A stretch of DNA of 64,000 nt from Paenibacillus marchantiophytorum (GTDB taxonomy: Bacteria > Bacillota > Bacilli > Paenibacillales > NBRC-103111). The stretch is taken from assembly GCF_014640555.1 (NCBI RefSeq), contig NZ_BMHE01000004.1, positions 216,997-280,996 of the forward strand. The letters are read 5' to 3'. A program made the translations under genes and the position numbers. Within the stretch, counting starts at the first letter, position 1. Each line of letters begins with the position of its first letter. Below the pieces are notes generated by a model, which saw only the letters and a list, made by a program, of their open reading frames with translations, ran no database searches and was not told where the DNA came from. Shown piece after piece: positions 53,618 through 61,807 of the stretch.

Positions 53618-54097
53618 TCAAATCGTTAGATCGTTATCCTGGCTTATTTCACTAGCATTTCTAACTAAATGAGAAAGCATGGAAGTAAATACAGAAATAA
53701 CGACAGAGAAGAATAGAATCAGTAAAAGAATAACTACAATGTTCATGTGATAACTCCCGACTATCAAAAGATATAGGAGTGCACCAACGTACAAAATACC
53801 TTCAATCATTGATAATATGCTTACTATTTTCAATCTATCTGCATTTGTAAAGGTAAAGGCTTGATCAGATCCAATACACGAACATATCCGCCATCCTAAC
53901 ACTAAAGAAGTAAAAAATGGAATGCCTGTAATCCAAATGAAAGCAACAAAGGGGTGATATAACTCCTGCCTATTTCCTGAATCCAGTAAAATTCCTCTTC
54001 CAGTTTCAGGACCAATATACAAGCAAAACAACAGACCAAATAATCCGCAAATAATAATGATCAATTTTAACCACGCTGATAATTCTTTCTGTCTCAT
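53618..54097 (-). CDS. DUF2975 membrane protein
   Basis: A 159-residue membrane protein with four likely helices (LKLIIIICGLFGLLFCLYIG, FVAFIWITGIPFFTSLVLGW, ILYVGALLYLLIVG, VVILLLILFFSVVISVFTSM). The FTFTNADRLKIVSILSMIEG segment is typical of DUF2975. The start is ATG 54097 after GGGAGGGAGG. The partner XRE gene follows. Function is unknown; a membrane partner modulating the regulator has been suggested for such pairs. Confidence 0.8.
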   Translation of the reverse strand: MRQKELSAWLKLIIIICGLFGLLFCLYIGPETGRGILLDSGNRQELYHPFVAFIWITGIPFFTSLVLGWRICSCIGSDQAFTFTNADRLKIVSILSMIEGILYVGALLYLLIVGSYHMNIVVILLLILFFSVVISVFTSMLSHLVRNASEISQDNDLTI

Positions 54098-54128
54098 AAA
54101 AAAACCTCCCTCCCTTAGCACCTATATA

Positions 54129-54896
54129 CTATAGGACATCACGTTTTTGGAATAAAGTGCTAGATACAATCAGTAATACTACAAAGTGTAAACTTACAAA
54201 TAATAATGAAGCTGTAAAGTTGAAATCGAGAGACGGTGGCATAGCTCCCCCATTAATAAGTATATTACTGTCATACATGGCTAAATCTAAATGAGAAAAT
54301 ATCAAGTATTTTTTAAACATCATTGGCAAGAATTTCACAATTACGCCTTCTAAGAAGAAAATAAATAGGGCAATAATTAATGGTAAAACTGATTTTCTGA
54401 AAAAGTTTGCAAGAAAAAATGAAACGGTTGGATAAAATAGCATTGGTAATATTTGATAACATACTATTTTTAGCAACATAACAAATGTTAACTCCTCTTT
54501 CCCCCTACCAAAGAGTACAATCCCAATTGCCATCGAAAGCAGCAAGGCTATACTGCACACAAAAATCAATACAAATACCACTGTAAAATATTTGGAAAGT
54601 AAGATAGTAATGCGTTTTCTAGGTCGAATAAGTAACTGTTTAATGGTTCCGGTTTGAAACTCCTCACTAACTACACGAGACGCTATTGCAATCCCAAAGA
54701 TTGTCGTAAGCAGTACAATAGGCACAAACACAGTATTTGAGAATGATAAAAAACCTGTAAATTTTTCTGCTAATGGCATCCATGGTTTAATGGCAAATGC
54801 TGCTGCAAGCTCTAACAAAACTAACACACCAATAAAGACGTACATACTTTTTTTAGCATGTAATTTTAAAAATTCATTTTGAATCAATCTAAGCAT
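54129..54896 (-). CDS. ABC-2 type permease
   Basis: A 255-residue six-helix permease of the bacitracin/lantibiotic-type ABC-2 family (QNEFLKLHAKKSMYVFIGVL at the N-terminus; VVSEEFQTGTIKQLLIRPRK, the conserved cytoplasmic segment). Its start overlaps the ATPase stop by 8 bp. Probably a self-protection or export pump with the ATPase; substrate unknown. Confidence 0.85.
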   Translation of the reverse strand: MLRLIQNEFLKLHAKKSMYVFIGVLVLLELAAAFAIKPWMPLAEKFTGFLSFSNTVFVPIVLLTTIFGIAIASRVVSEEFQTGTIKQLLIRPRKRITILLSKYFTVVFVLIFVCSIALLLSMAIGIVLFGRGKEELTFVMLLKIVCYQILPMLFYPTVSFFLANFFRKSVLPLIIALFIFFLEGVIVKFLPMMFKKYLIFSHLDLAMYDSNILINGGAMPPSLDFNFTASLLFVSLHFVVLLIVSSTLFQKRDVL

Positions 54897-55797
54897 GACG
54901 ACTCTCCTCACCCGTAATCATTAAGAATTCATCTTCCAATGTTTTATTTTGAACCGTTATGCCATAAACACGCACATTAGCATTGACCAATTGCTCAACA
55001 AGCTGTGGAATTTCTTCTTTTGTGATGAATGTAAGAATAGTGCCATCTTTTATGCTGCCTTTTATGATGGTACTTGCTTTTTCTACACCATCAACTTCAA
55101 AAGCCACTTGAATGGTATCTTCACTTTTTGCTTTTTCATGTAAGTTGTACTCCTGTATGAATTGTCCATCCTTAATAATAACAACACGGTCACACATAAG
55201 TTCAATCTCACTTAATAAATGACTTGATACGATTACCGCAATATTTTCTTCTTTCGCTAAACGCTGTAAATAATTACGTATTTGCCGAATACCCGCTGGA
55301 TCTAATCCATTCGTTGGTTCATCTAAAATTAATATCTTCGGTTTATGCAATAAAGCCTGCGCAATACCAAGGCGTTGCTTCATTCCAAGTGAATATGTTT
55401 TTACTTTTTTATGAATGGCCTGTTCTAAATCTACAAGCTTTACAATCTCTGCAATACGCTCTTTACTAATAGACGTAACAGCCATATTGGCAAAATGCTT
55501 TAAATTCTGCATGCCTGTCATATACTCATATAACTCAGGATTTTCAACAATGGCTCCGATTTGCTCCAACGCTTTTTCACGCGCTGTACGAATACTATGA
55601 CCGCACACGGTAATATCACCTTTTGTCATATGAATAAGACCTGTCATCATTCGAATAGTTGTCGTTTTACCACTCCCATTCGGTCCTAGAAAGCCATAAA
55701 TCTCACCTTCTCTAACTGCAAAAGAAAGACCACGAATAATTTCATGATTTCCTATCTTTTTATGGACGTTTTCTAATTTGACTACGATACCATCCAA
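54889..55797 (-). CDS. ABC transporter ATP-binding protein (BcrA-like)
   Basis: A 302-residue ATPase. Walker A GPNGSGKTTT, Q-loop region, signature YSLGMKQRLGIAQ, Walker B ILILDEPTNGLDP, and switch His in VSSHLLSE. A C-terminal ~80-residue extension is typical of drug-export ATPases. The start is TTG at 55797; AGGAGG is 8 nt upstream and no in-frame ATG fits. It forms an exporter with the following permease. Confidence 0.9.
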   Translation of the reverse strand: MDGIVVKLENVHKKIGNHEIIRGLSFAVREGEIYGFLGPNGSGKTTTIRMMTGLIHMTKGDITVCGHSIRTAREKALEQIGAIVENPELYEYMTGMQNLKHFANMAVTSISKERIAEIVKLVDLEQAIHKKVKTYSLGMKQRLGIAQALLHKPKILILDEPTNGLDPAGIRQIRNYLQRLAKEENIAVIVSSHLLSEIELMCDRVVIIKDGQFIQEYNLHEKAKSEDTIQVAFEVDGVEKASTIIKGSIKDGTILTFITKEEIPQLVEQLVNANVRVYGITVQNKTLEDEFLMITGEESRHA

Positions 55798-55820
55798 TTT
55801 TCATTCCTCCTAAATAACTT

Positions 55821-56030
55821 TTATTTTTTTCTTTTCAAGATTGACCTTATAGCCATAGCTAAAAAAATAAGGATACTGCTAAAAACAAGAAGATAACTTA
55901 ATGGAACCAGGAAGAAATGTTCAACCAACGTACCATCCGGTTCTGCTTTTGAACCGATCATAAAGTAACTAATCATACAAATGACCCCTAAAACCATGGG
56001 TGAAGATGCTAATAGATATTTCTTTTTCAT
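55821..56030 (-). CDS. DUF3955 small membrane protein
   Basis: A 69-residue, two-helix protein (PMVLGVICMISYFMIG, then PLSYLLVFSSILIFLAMA) with SKAEPDGTLVEHFFLVPL between, the pattern of DUF3955. AAAGGAG lies upstream of the ATG at 56030. It is the first gene of the ABC/DUF2975/XRE operon. Function unknown. Confidence 0.78.
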   Translation of the reverse strand: MKKKYLLASSPMVLGVICMISYFMIGSKAEPDGTLVEHFFLVPLSYLLVFSSILIFLAMAIRSILKRKK

Positions 56031-56103
56031 CGTATACACTCCTTTATTAAGTATGATAACTTCCGACTAGGAAAAGCTATATAAATACGCCCTTCGCACC
56101 TTT

Positions 56104-56132
56104 ATAATAATCCCTTAAATACTCTAAGTCAA
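56104..56132 (-). promoter_or_regulatory. SigA promoter of the DUF3955-ABC-DUF2975-XRE operon
   Basis: On the minus strand TTGACT (56132-56127) and TATTAT (56109-56104) are spaced by exactly 17 nt, ~75 nt before the DUF3955 start. The -35 box lies in the proximal arm of a long palindrome. Confidence 0.75.
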
Positions 56133-56176
56133 TACATATTTATCGTAAAACAATAAATATATATTGACTTAGAGTA
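56120..56176. repeat. Long palindrome over the operon promoter
   Basis: TACTCTAAGTCAATA at 56120-56134 and its exact complement at 56162-56176 are extended inward by 8 more pairs after one mismatch, leaving a 9-nt centre. It overlaps the -35 box, so it may be an operator. Confidence 0.75.
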
Positions 56177-56233
56177 CTTCTTGCAACAAAAACCTAGCTT
56201 AGCAACACATACCTTATCCGAGCTAACAAAAAA

Positions 56234-56265
56234 GCTCCATATCGAGCGATTTCTCGATATGGAGC
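56234..56265 (-). terminator. Strong terminator after the sugar-isomerase gene
   Basis: GCTCCATATCGAG and CTCGATATGGAGC form a perfect 13-bp stem with a 6-nt loop, followed on the minus strand by TTTTTTG. Confidence 0.92.
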
Positions 56266-56297
56266 GTTATGCCCCCAGTGAATTCATTGCTAAACCA

Positions 56298-57110
56298 TCA
56301 AATTGAGAACCATTCTTCCTGTCTCTTGCTCATATGGTTCGCCATCCACAGACAAACATCCCACAGATCAGCAACTGGCTGGTTGGTAAAAGGCAGCGTA
56401 TGCATATAGCCCGGCGGGCCGAATTCCGGTGTAAAAGTGATACCGGCCCGGCCTTTAGCACCATGCTGCTCGGCAATTTGCCGCCACCACCCCTCATGTG
56501 CTTGAAGCTCAAGCCCATTTTCCGGGGCAGCCGGGTGAGGCACCTGTGGCCCTTGCGCATAACCGATGCGGCCGTGGATATGAATGACCCTTTCCATGAC
56601 AATGCTAAGATTCGCAGCTTGATCCTCAAGGAGGGATTCGCACACACAGCACCAATGACTGAAATCTGCCGTCACGCGCAAATCGGGCAGTTCCTTTAAC
56701 AAGTCAGCCGTCCCCCAAGGGGTAAACATGGCGCGACCCCGATGTGTCTCGTGTCCAATCGGAATGCTGATCCGCTGCTCGACGGCTATTGCATTTGTAA
56801 AGAAATCGATTTGCTCTCTCCAAGGCATCGAATCCTTCGCGCTGTGCGAGTTGATCAGGATCGGATTGAACCCGGCCGCTTGCTCCACACTTCGCTCAAA
56901 AGATCCCGCATGGTTATCCTTAGACGAGAACACCATCGCAATATAATCCAACTGGTACTCGTCCAGTAATTCCCGGAATCTATTGGCATGTTCGGGCGCC
57001 GGCAAGGATGCTTCGATCCCTTTATAACCGGCTTGGTGTATACGCTCGAACTGTTCCTCCAAAGATCCCTCCATCCCCCATAATGCTTTGAACATTTTAA
57101 ATTGCATATT
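56298..57110 (-). CDS. Sugar phosphate isomerase/epimerase family TIM-barrel protein
   Basis: A 270-residue member of the xylose-isomerase-like AP-endonuclease-2 fold group. Pieces: KMFKALWGMEGSLEEQFERI, YKGIEASLPAPEHANRFREL, IGHETHRGRAMFTP, VTADFSHWCCVCES with the metal Asp/His, and VIHIHGRIGYAQGPQVPHP. Start is ATG 57110 with GGAGG 9 nt upstream. It follows the PhyH-family gene by 17 nt and is second in that operon. Substrate unknown; similar pairs act on sugars or cyclitols. Confidence 0.8.
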   Translation of the reverse strand, partial: NMQFKMFKALWGMEGSLEEQFERIHQAGYKGIEASLPAPEHANRFRELLDEYQLDYIAMVFSSKDNHAGSFERSVEQAAGFNPILINSHSAKDSMPWREQIDFFTNAIAVEQRISIPIGHETHRGRAMFTPWGTADLLKELPDLRVTADFSHWCCVCESLLEDQAANLSIVMERVIHIHGRIGYAQGPQVPHPAAPENGLELQAHEGWWRQIAEQHGAKGRAGITFTPEFGPPGYMHTLPFTNQPVADLWDVCLWMANHMSKRQEEWFSI

Positions 57111-57127
57111 CACATTCCTCCGGTTTG

Positions 57128-58024
57128 TTAGACGCCCCATTCTTTGCGTGCTTGATCAACTGTTTTTGGCGGCGTTTTGCCCCAAGCGTAATGCCCTTTG
57201 GGCTTGCTGCCCATCCATCTTTCGTCCGTAGGTTCCACCGCAAGCTGATAACGAGTATCCGCGCTAAGTCGGTAGCGGTTAGTCGTATTGTTTAATGAAG
57301 CGTGCATCATATACATACCGAAAATAATCGCATCTCCAGCCTCGAAGGTTGTAGTCGCCCATTGGCCGCCGAAGGTATCGACGATTTCGACCGGATCTTC
57401 GGAAAACCAGCCGGTTGCCACGTTATCACGGTCTACGTCCATCTCTCCATAGGTTTGCTTAATTTTGTCAAAATGCTGCGAACCAAGACATAAAGCTAAC
57501 GTTCCCAATTCAAGCGAGGTGTCCCCAAATGGCGTCCACATCGTATATACATTTTTGGTCCCTCTTCCCATGTAAACGATATCATAATGTGCTCCCGTAT
57601 TTCCGCCATGACCGACGGCCCGTGGCCATTTATAATCGTAGGTCAGGGCTGGCCCCAATAACAGCCGTTCGAAGAAATCCATAACCTTGGAGCTGTTTAC
57701 TACGTTAAGAAACTGTGGAAACGAATCCTTCAGTTCGTCAGCGCTCTTCCCCCACATTGCGCCCTTATTTTCTCCGCCGATTATACCTTCCTCCAGCGGG
57801 GCAGCAGGGTCAAGCCGTCCCATCTCCTGCATGCTTTGCAGAAATTCCGTTCTCGCTGAAAGCACTTGATTTCTATCGTGTAAACCGCGAATTAGCAAAT
57901 ATCCGTCTTCCGCAAGCCGTTCCCTTAACGCTTCCGTATCATTCATAATATCGTTGGAGCTCCTTAGTTCAGTCAGGTAAGGCCCTCCCATTTCCAAAGA
58001 TCGTTGTCCGATTTGCACATTCAT
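57128..58024 (-). CDS. Phytanoyl-CoA dioxygenase (PhyH) family protein
   Basis: A 298-residue Fe(II)/2-oxoglutarate-dependent oxygenase-type protein. Iron ligands are likely in GAHYDIVYM (HxD) and the distal His of MYMMHASLNN, and the RYRLSADTRYQLA segment supplies the 2-oxoglutarate-binding Arg. N-terminal DGYLLIRGL is typical. Neighbours are an isomerase-fold protein and an AraC regulator, as in small sugar- or osmolyte-related clusters. Substrate cannot be assigned. Confidence 0.85.
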   Translation of the reverse strand: MNVQIGQRSLEMGGPYLTELRSSNDIMNDTEALRERLAEDGYLLIRGLHDRNQVLSARTEFLQSMQEMGRLDPAAPLEEGIIGGENKGAMWGKSADELKDSFPQFLNVVNSSKVMDFFERLLLGPALTYDYKWPRAVGHGGNTGAHYDIVYMGRGTKNVYTMWTPFGDTSLELGTLALCLGSQHFDKIKQTYGEMDVDRDNVATGWFSEDPVEIVDTFGGQWATTTFEAGDAIIFGMYMMHASLNNTTNRYRLSADTRYQLAVEPTDERWMGSKPKGHYAWGKTPPKTVDQARKEWGV

Positions 58025-58142
58025 GTTTCATTTCCCCTTCGCTTATTATGAGTAACTGCATGCTTAAATCATAATGGAAGGGAACCTGAAAGTCGTTAGC
58101 CAAAAACAAACAGAATTTACTCAAAAACACGCTTAATACGAA

Positions 58143-58940
58143 TTAGTGATGATACATGCGTTGTAATTTTTTCCACTCCGTCGGGGATTGTCCCTCGAGT
58201 TTTTTAAACCACCCGGAAAAAGCATGCAGGCCTGAGAAACCAATAAGTTCTGAAATGGACTGCATGTCTTTGTCCGACGAGCTTAGCAGCCATTTGGCTT
58301 CAGTCAGCTTAGACATCTGCTGGTACCGTTTGGGCGTCATGCCGTACACCTTATGGAATTGTTTGCGAAATCCTTCCTCCGAAAGCCCTGCTATTTGAGC
58401 CAGGTCGGAAATCTGTATGCCTCTTTGCAGGTTTTGCCTAATGTAATCAGCGGCATGCGTGATGGAAAGCGCTTGCTGTTCTGGCTGCGAATGCTCATAA
58501 ATAAATAGCGACAATACTTGAATCCACGTCAAATAGTTCTCTTCACGTTCTTTCAACGGGGCGGAGTAAATCCGCAGCCACTGGCGAAAGAGAAGCTCGT
58601 ACTGTTCCCGGTCCAAACGCGATAACGAAATGATTCGCGGAACGTTACCCGTGATCAGCTTGTCAAACCAAGACCTTGTTCCCTTGGGCAGCCCATCCAT
58701 CAGCACCACCCCGAAACGAATAGCGGTTACCGCATGGAAGGAATGAGGGAAGTCGGAGGGAATAAGTACCACTTGTCCCGTGTCCACGTCAAATTGCTGG
58801 TCCTTATAACGAAACAAGCCGCGTCCTTCCATAATAACCGTAATCTCCAAGCTATCGTGACGAAAGAAGGACAGATCCTCCCAATCTTTGTCATGTGTTC
58901 CGATAAAGCTCCTGATTTGCAGCGGTTGATGCATGGGCAA
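58143..58940 (-). CDS. AraC-family regulator with cupin domain
   Basis: A 265-residue regulator. N-terminal cupin-type ligand domain (SFFRHDSLEITVIMEGRGLF, VVLIPSDFPHSFHAV) and two C-terminal helix-turn-helices (IQISDLAQIAGLSEEGFRKQ and DMQSISELIGFSGLHAFSGW, ending PTEWKKLQ). It lies upstream of, and on the same strand as, the PhyH/isomerase genes, separated by 118 nt, and probably controls them in response to a sugar-like ligand. Confidence 0.87.
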   Translation of the reverse strand: MPMHQPLQIRSFIGTHDKDWEDLSFFRHDSLEITVIMEGRGLFRYKDQQFDVDTGQVVLIPSDFPHSFHAVTAIRFGVVLMDGLPKGTRSWFDKLITGNVPRIISLSRLDREQYELLFRQWLRIYSAPLKEREENYLTWIQVLSLFIYEHSQPEQQALSITHAADYIRQNLQRGIQISDLAQIAGLSEEGFRKQFHKVYGMTPKRYQQMSKLTEAKWLLSSSDKDMQSISELIGFSGLHAFSGWFKKLEGQSPTEWKKLQRMYHH

Positions 58941-59279
58941 CTCCCCCCTTTGGTTATCAATTAAAGTAAATATACATAAACAATTTTTACATCAAAAGCA
59001 TACTTTCCGTATGTCATCGCATCCTTCACACACTAAAACTTTGAAACCAATTGTAGGTTCGTCACATTCATTAAATTTTTGCACCTCATTAGCAACACTT
59101 ACTCTAAATACTGATATTGATCGGAAGGATTTGTTTTAAGAGATTCGAGTCCATATCTCTATTTTACCAAAATGTTTAATAAGGCGTAAGCTTCGCTTAA
59201 TTTATCGCTGTTAGGCTGACCAATTATCTCATCCTGTAAAACCAATATTGGGATGTGTGTCTATTAATGGAAAAATTTG
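58941..59279. other. AT-rich intergenic region without a gene
   Basis: I find no coding frame or RNA gene here. It separates the minus-strand AraC gene from the plus-strand peptide operon, and the composition becomes visibly AT-richer. Confidence 0.6.
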
Positions 59280-59308
59280 TTGACTTAAATTATTATTTCT
59301 CATAGAAT
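59280..59308 (+). promoter_or_regulatory. SigA promoter of the small-peptide operon
   Basis: TTGACT (59280-59285) and TAGAAT (59303-59308) with 17-nt spacing. AGGAGGTG (59323-59330) and the ATG at 59336 follow, giving a leader of ~20 nt. Confidence 0.8.
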
Positions 59309-59335
59309 GATAATTATATTTTAGGAGGTGATAAT

Positions 59336-59680
59336 ATGAAAAAAATACTAATTATTGGTTTACTGTCTCTGGCTGTTATGGGAACTAGTGCTTATGCATC
59401 AGAATCAACCAGCCAATTGCCGACAAATGAAGTGACAATTGCTCCACCAAGCACTTCCATTAATGATCAAGAAGTTCAACCTTTGGCACTGGCAAGTGCA
59501 GTGAAAGCAGTAGCTCAAGCTGCAAAAGCAGTAGGAAACGCTGCACAAAAAGCATATGTTTACGGAACCGAAGCCGCTAAACACTATGCACCAGAGGTAC
59601 TAGGCAATTTGTCGGATGCATTCGGTGCAACAAACGATAAGTTGGTTCAGGAAGGTACAGATATTATCTTTGATAAGTAA
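59336..59680 (+). CDS. Small secreted peptide, candidate toxin/bacteriocin precursor
   Basis: A 114-residue protein with signal peptide at 1-~22 (LIIGLLSLAVMGTSAYAS), a Thr/Ser/Pro-rich spacer (~23-50), then an Ala-rich amphipathic stretch (LASAVKAVAQAAKAVGNAAQ, ~51-70) and a more polar tail ending DIIFDK. No cysteine is present. A consensus-like promoter and AGGAGGTG site imply strong expression. It is followed by a stable hairpin and then by DUF5819 and HTTM genes. This order matches a secreted precursor with a membrane maturation pair, as in sdpABC, but sequence similarity to SdpC is not evident. Confidence 0.7.
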   Translation: MKKILIIGLLSLAVMGTSAYASESTSQLPTNEVTIAPPSTSINDQEVQPLALASAVKAVAQAAKAVGNAAQKAYVYGTEAAKHYAPEVLGNLSDAFGATNDKLVQEGTDIIFDK

Positions 59681-59692
59681 ATAATGATTGCC

Positions 59693-59728
59693 AAGAAGGA
59701 GTGTACTAACTACGGTACGCTCCTTCTT
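59693..59728 (+). terminator. Intercistronic hairpin after the peptide gene
   Basis: AAGAAGGAGTGTAC and GTACGCTCCTTCTT form a 14-bp stem (one G-U pair) with an 8-nt loop. On the plus strand it is followed by AAAAAGAG rather than T, so it is more likely an attenuator or mRNA-stabilising hairpin than a full terminator. Confidence 0.7.
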
Positions 59729-59747
59729 AAAAAGAGGGAGATCAGGT

Positions 59748-60440
59748 ATGAGGAAGATGAGTGTATTTTCATTAATCATTGTTTTAAGCCTATTTGTCGT
59801 ATTTCATTTTTTAATAATTTTACTCTCCGTTGGACCAAGTAATCCTATTTCTATGGCTAACCGACCTTTTTTAATCAAATACACCTCTATTTTTTTTGTT
59901 CAAAATTGGCATTTGTTTGCTCCTGAACCTATAAAAAGAAACTCCTATGTCTTTCTGCAAGTAAAAAAGGCGAATGGAGTTGACAATAAAGAAGATCAAT
60001 GGATTGATCTAACAACGCCCATAATCAATAAAAACAACGAAGATCCATTCACTCCATACAATAGAATCGTTAGGATTATCGAAGGTATGGTAACGGATTA
60101 CTATGGACAGCATCAGGATGAATACGTTGTGGAGTATATGAAAGCTATCGAAAAAAATAAGGATACAGATCAGACTAGTCAAGATGAGATCGTAAAAATA
60201 ATAAAAAATGAAGAGAAAACCAAGAAAAAGAGGGGAGAAGAGGAACTTTACAGATATGCCTCCTCTTATGTCAAAGCAGTTTATCCTAATGAATCAGTTG
60301 AAGCAATACGTGTTCGAGTCATGATCTATGATACCATTCCATTTTCAAAACGAAATGAAGCCAATTTTGACCCGAAGATCATAGACGACGTCGTTCTTGA
60401 TTGGAAAAAAGTAGATGAAGAAGTCATTAAATTATTTTAA
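59748..60440 (+). CDS. DUF5819 family membrane-anchored protein
   Basis: A 230-residue protein with one N-terminal membrane helix (SLIIVLSLFVVFHFLIILLS) and an extracytoplasmic domain. The signature FFVQNWHLFAPEPIKRNSYV, followed by WIDLTTP, is that of DUF5819, usually encoded next to HTTM proteins. I start at the ATG 59748 (GGGAG 8 nt upstream); the frame is open from 59688 across the hairpin. In position and topology it corresponds to SdpA in the SDP system (inference). Function of the family is not established. Confidence 0.8.
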   Translation: MRKMSVFSLIIVLSLFVVFHFLIILLSVGPSNPISMANRPFLIKYTSIFFVQNWHLFAPEPIKRNSYVFLQVKKANGVDNKEDQWIDLTTPIINKNNEDPFTPYNRIVRIIEGMVTDYYGQHQDEYVVEYMKAIEKNKDTDQTSQDEIVKIIKNEEKTKKKRGEEELYRYASSYVKAVYPNESVEAIRVRVMIYDTIPFSKRNEANFDPKIIDDVVLDWKKVDEEVIKLF

Positions 60441-60453
60441 ACGGGGAGGTTTC

Positions 60454-61782
60454 ATGACTACTAGTATAGACCGTATCATTCGTTTCTTTATTAAGGATAG
60501 ATTTTTAATTGGTGCAAGTATTTTAAGATTTATATTTGGTGCTCTCATTTTGTATTATTATTTAATACACTACACTCAGAGGTACTTTCTATGGAGCGGT
60601 GTCGGTTTTAATATTATTGACAATGAGATTAAAGATTCTACATATTCCTTATATAATTTAAGTGATAATTTATTTTATTTTGATATCATTTTTCATTTAG
60701 GAATTGCGTTTGCTTTTTTATATACGATAGGTTATCGGGGAAAGATTTTTTCAATCCTCAATTTTATCTTTTATTATTCCTTATATAAAAGAACGATGTA
60801 TATCGGTGACGGGGGCGATAATTTAATGTGTGTTGCTCTCTTTTACCTGTTATTTGCTAATTGTACGGAATATTTTTCGGTTGATGCCAATCGTAAAAAA
60901 GCTGCTAATAAATTTGTAAGCATACTTCACAATTTTTCAATCATGATGTGTATTATCCAGCTATGCATTGTGTATTTTACTTCCGGGTTCTATCAGATCA
61001 TTGGAAGCATGTGGAATAATGGAACAGCGATTTACTACATATCCCAAGTGAAAGCTTTTTCCAGACCGGTATTAACAAGCTTTTCCGACCATTTCGTATA
61101 TTTGTCCATCATCGCTACGTATTTAAGCATCATTATAAAAATCTCGTTTCCCTTTTTATTGTTTAATAAATTTTCGAAGATCGTCATTGTTCTGGCTATT
61201 ATGATGTTTCATCTAGGTATTGGCATTGGAATGGGGCTCATTACGTTCTCGATCACTATGATCTCGATGGAGGCCTTGTTATTTACCGATGCAGACTATC
61301 GAAAGTTATATACGTGCATGACTAATAAGTACTTTTTGATGAAAGATAAACTGATGAAGAGGACTTCCAGATTAGGTCATCAATATTTATACGAGCATAA
61401 AATTGTAGTTTTTTACGACGGTTGGTGTTCCATGTGTCAGCAAGTGAAGACGAATTGCGAGAAGATGGATATGTTTAATTTGGTTCAATTTGTCTCGTTT
61501 AGAGAACCCGAAACTATTACTTCTTATTCTTTAGATATTACTAGACTCGAAGCTCGCATGCACAGCAAGAAATTAAAAAGTTCTGTCGTTGTAGATGGGA
61601 TTGATTCGATTATTCAGTTAGCGAAGCGAATTATAATGTATTGGCCGTTGTTGCCTTTTTTAATAGCATCGAAGTATTTCGGGATCGGGCAGGCTTGTTA
61701 TGATTTTATTGCGAAAAGAAGAGTTATCGTTTCGCCGAATCACTGTACAGATATGTGTATGCGAGAGCAGGTTAACAAATAA
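60454..61782 (+). CDS. HTTM membrane protein fused to a DCC thiol-oxidoreductase domain
   Basis: A 442-residue protein. Residues ~1-290 are a multi-helix HTTM (vitamin-K-carboxylase-like) domain (ILRFIFGALILYYYLIHYTQ, RTMYIGDGGDNLMCVALFYL, LCIVYFTSGFYQIIGSMWNN). Residues ~310-440 are a DCC1/DUF393-type thioredoxin-like domain with VVFYDGWCSMCQQVKTNCEK holding the CxxC. GGGGAGG lies 5 nt before the ATG. Start is 13 nt after the DUF5819 stop. HTTM is also the fold I recall for SdpB; if so, this protein plays the SdpB part with an attached thiol enzyme. The precursor has no Cys, so the thiol substrate is unclear. Confidence 0.85.
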   Translation: MTTSIDRIIRFFIKDRFLIGASILRFIFGALILYYYLIHYTQRYFLWSGVGFNIIDNEIKDSTYSLYNLSDNLFYFDIIFHLGIAFAFLYTIGYRGKIFSILNFIFYYSLYKRTMYIGDGGDNLMCVALFYLLFANCTEYFSVDANRKKAANKFVSILHNFSIMMCIIQLCIVYFTSGFYQIIGSMWNNGTAIYYISQVKAFSRPVLTSFSDHFVYLSIIATYLSIIIKISFPFLLFNKFSKIVIVLAIMMFHLGIGIGMGLITFSITMISMEALLFTDADYRKLYTCMTNKYFLMKDKLMKRTSRLGHQYLYEHKIVVFYDGWCSMCQQVKTNCEKMDMFNLVQFVSFREPETITSYSLDITRLEARMHSKKLKSSVVVDGIDSIIQLAKRIIMYWPLLPFLIASKYFGIGQACYDFIAKRRVIVSPNHCTDMCMREQVNK

Positions 61783-61807
61783 ATTGTTGTTACTGGAGGG
61801 ATCAATA

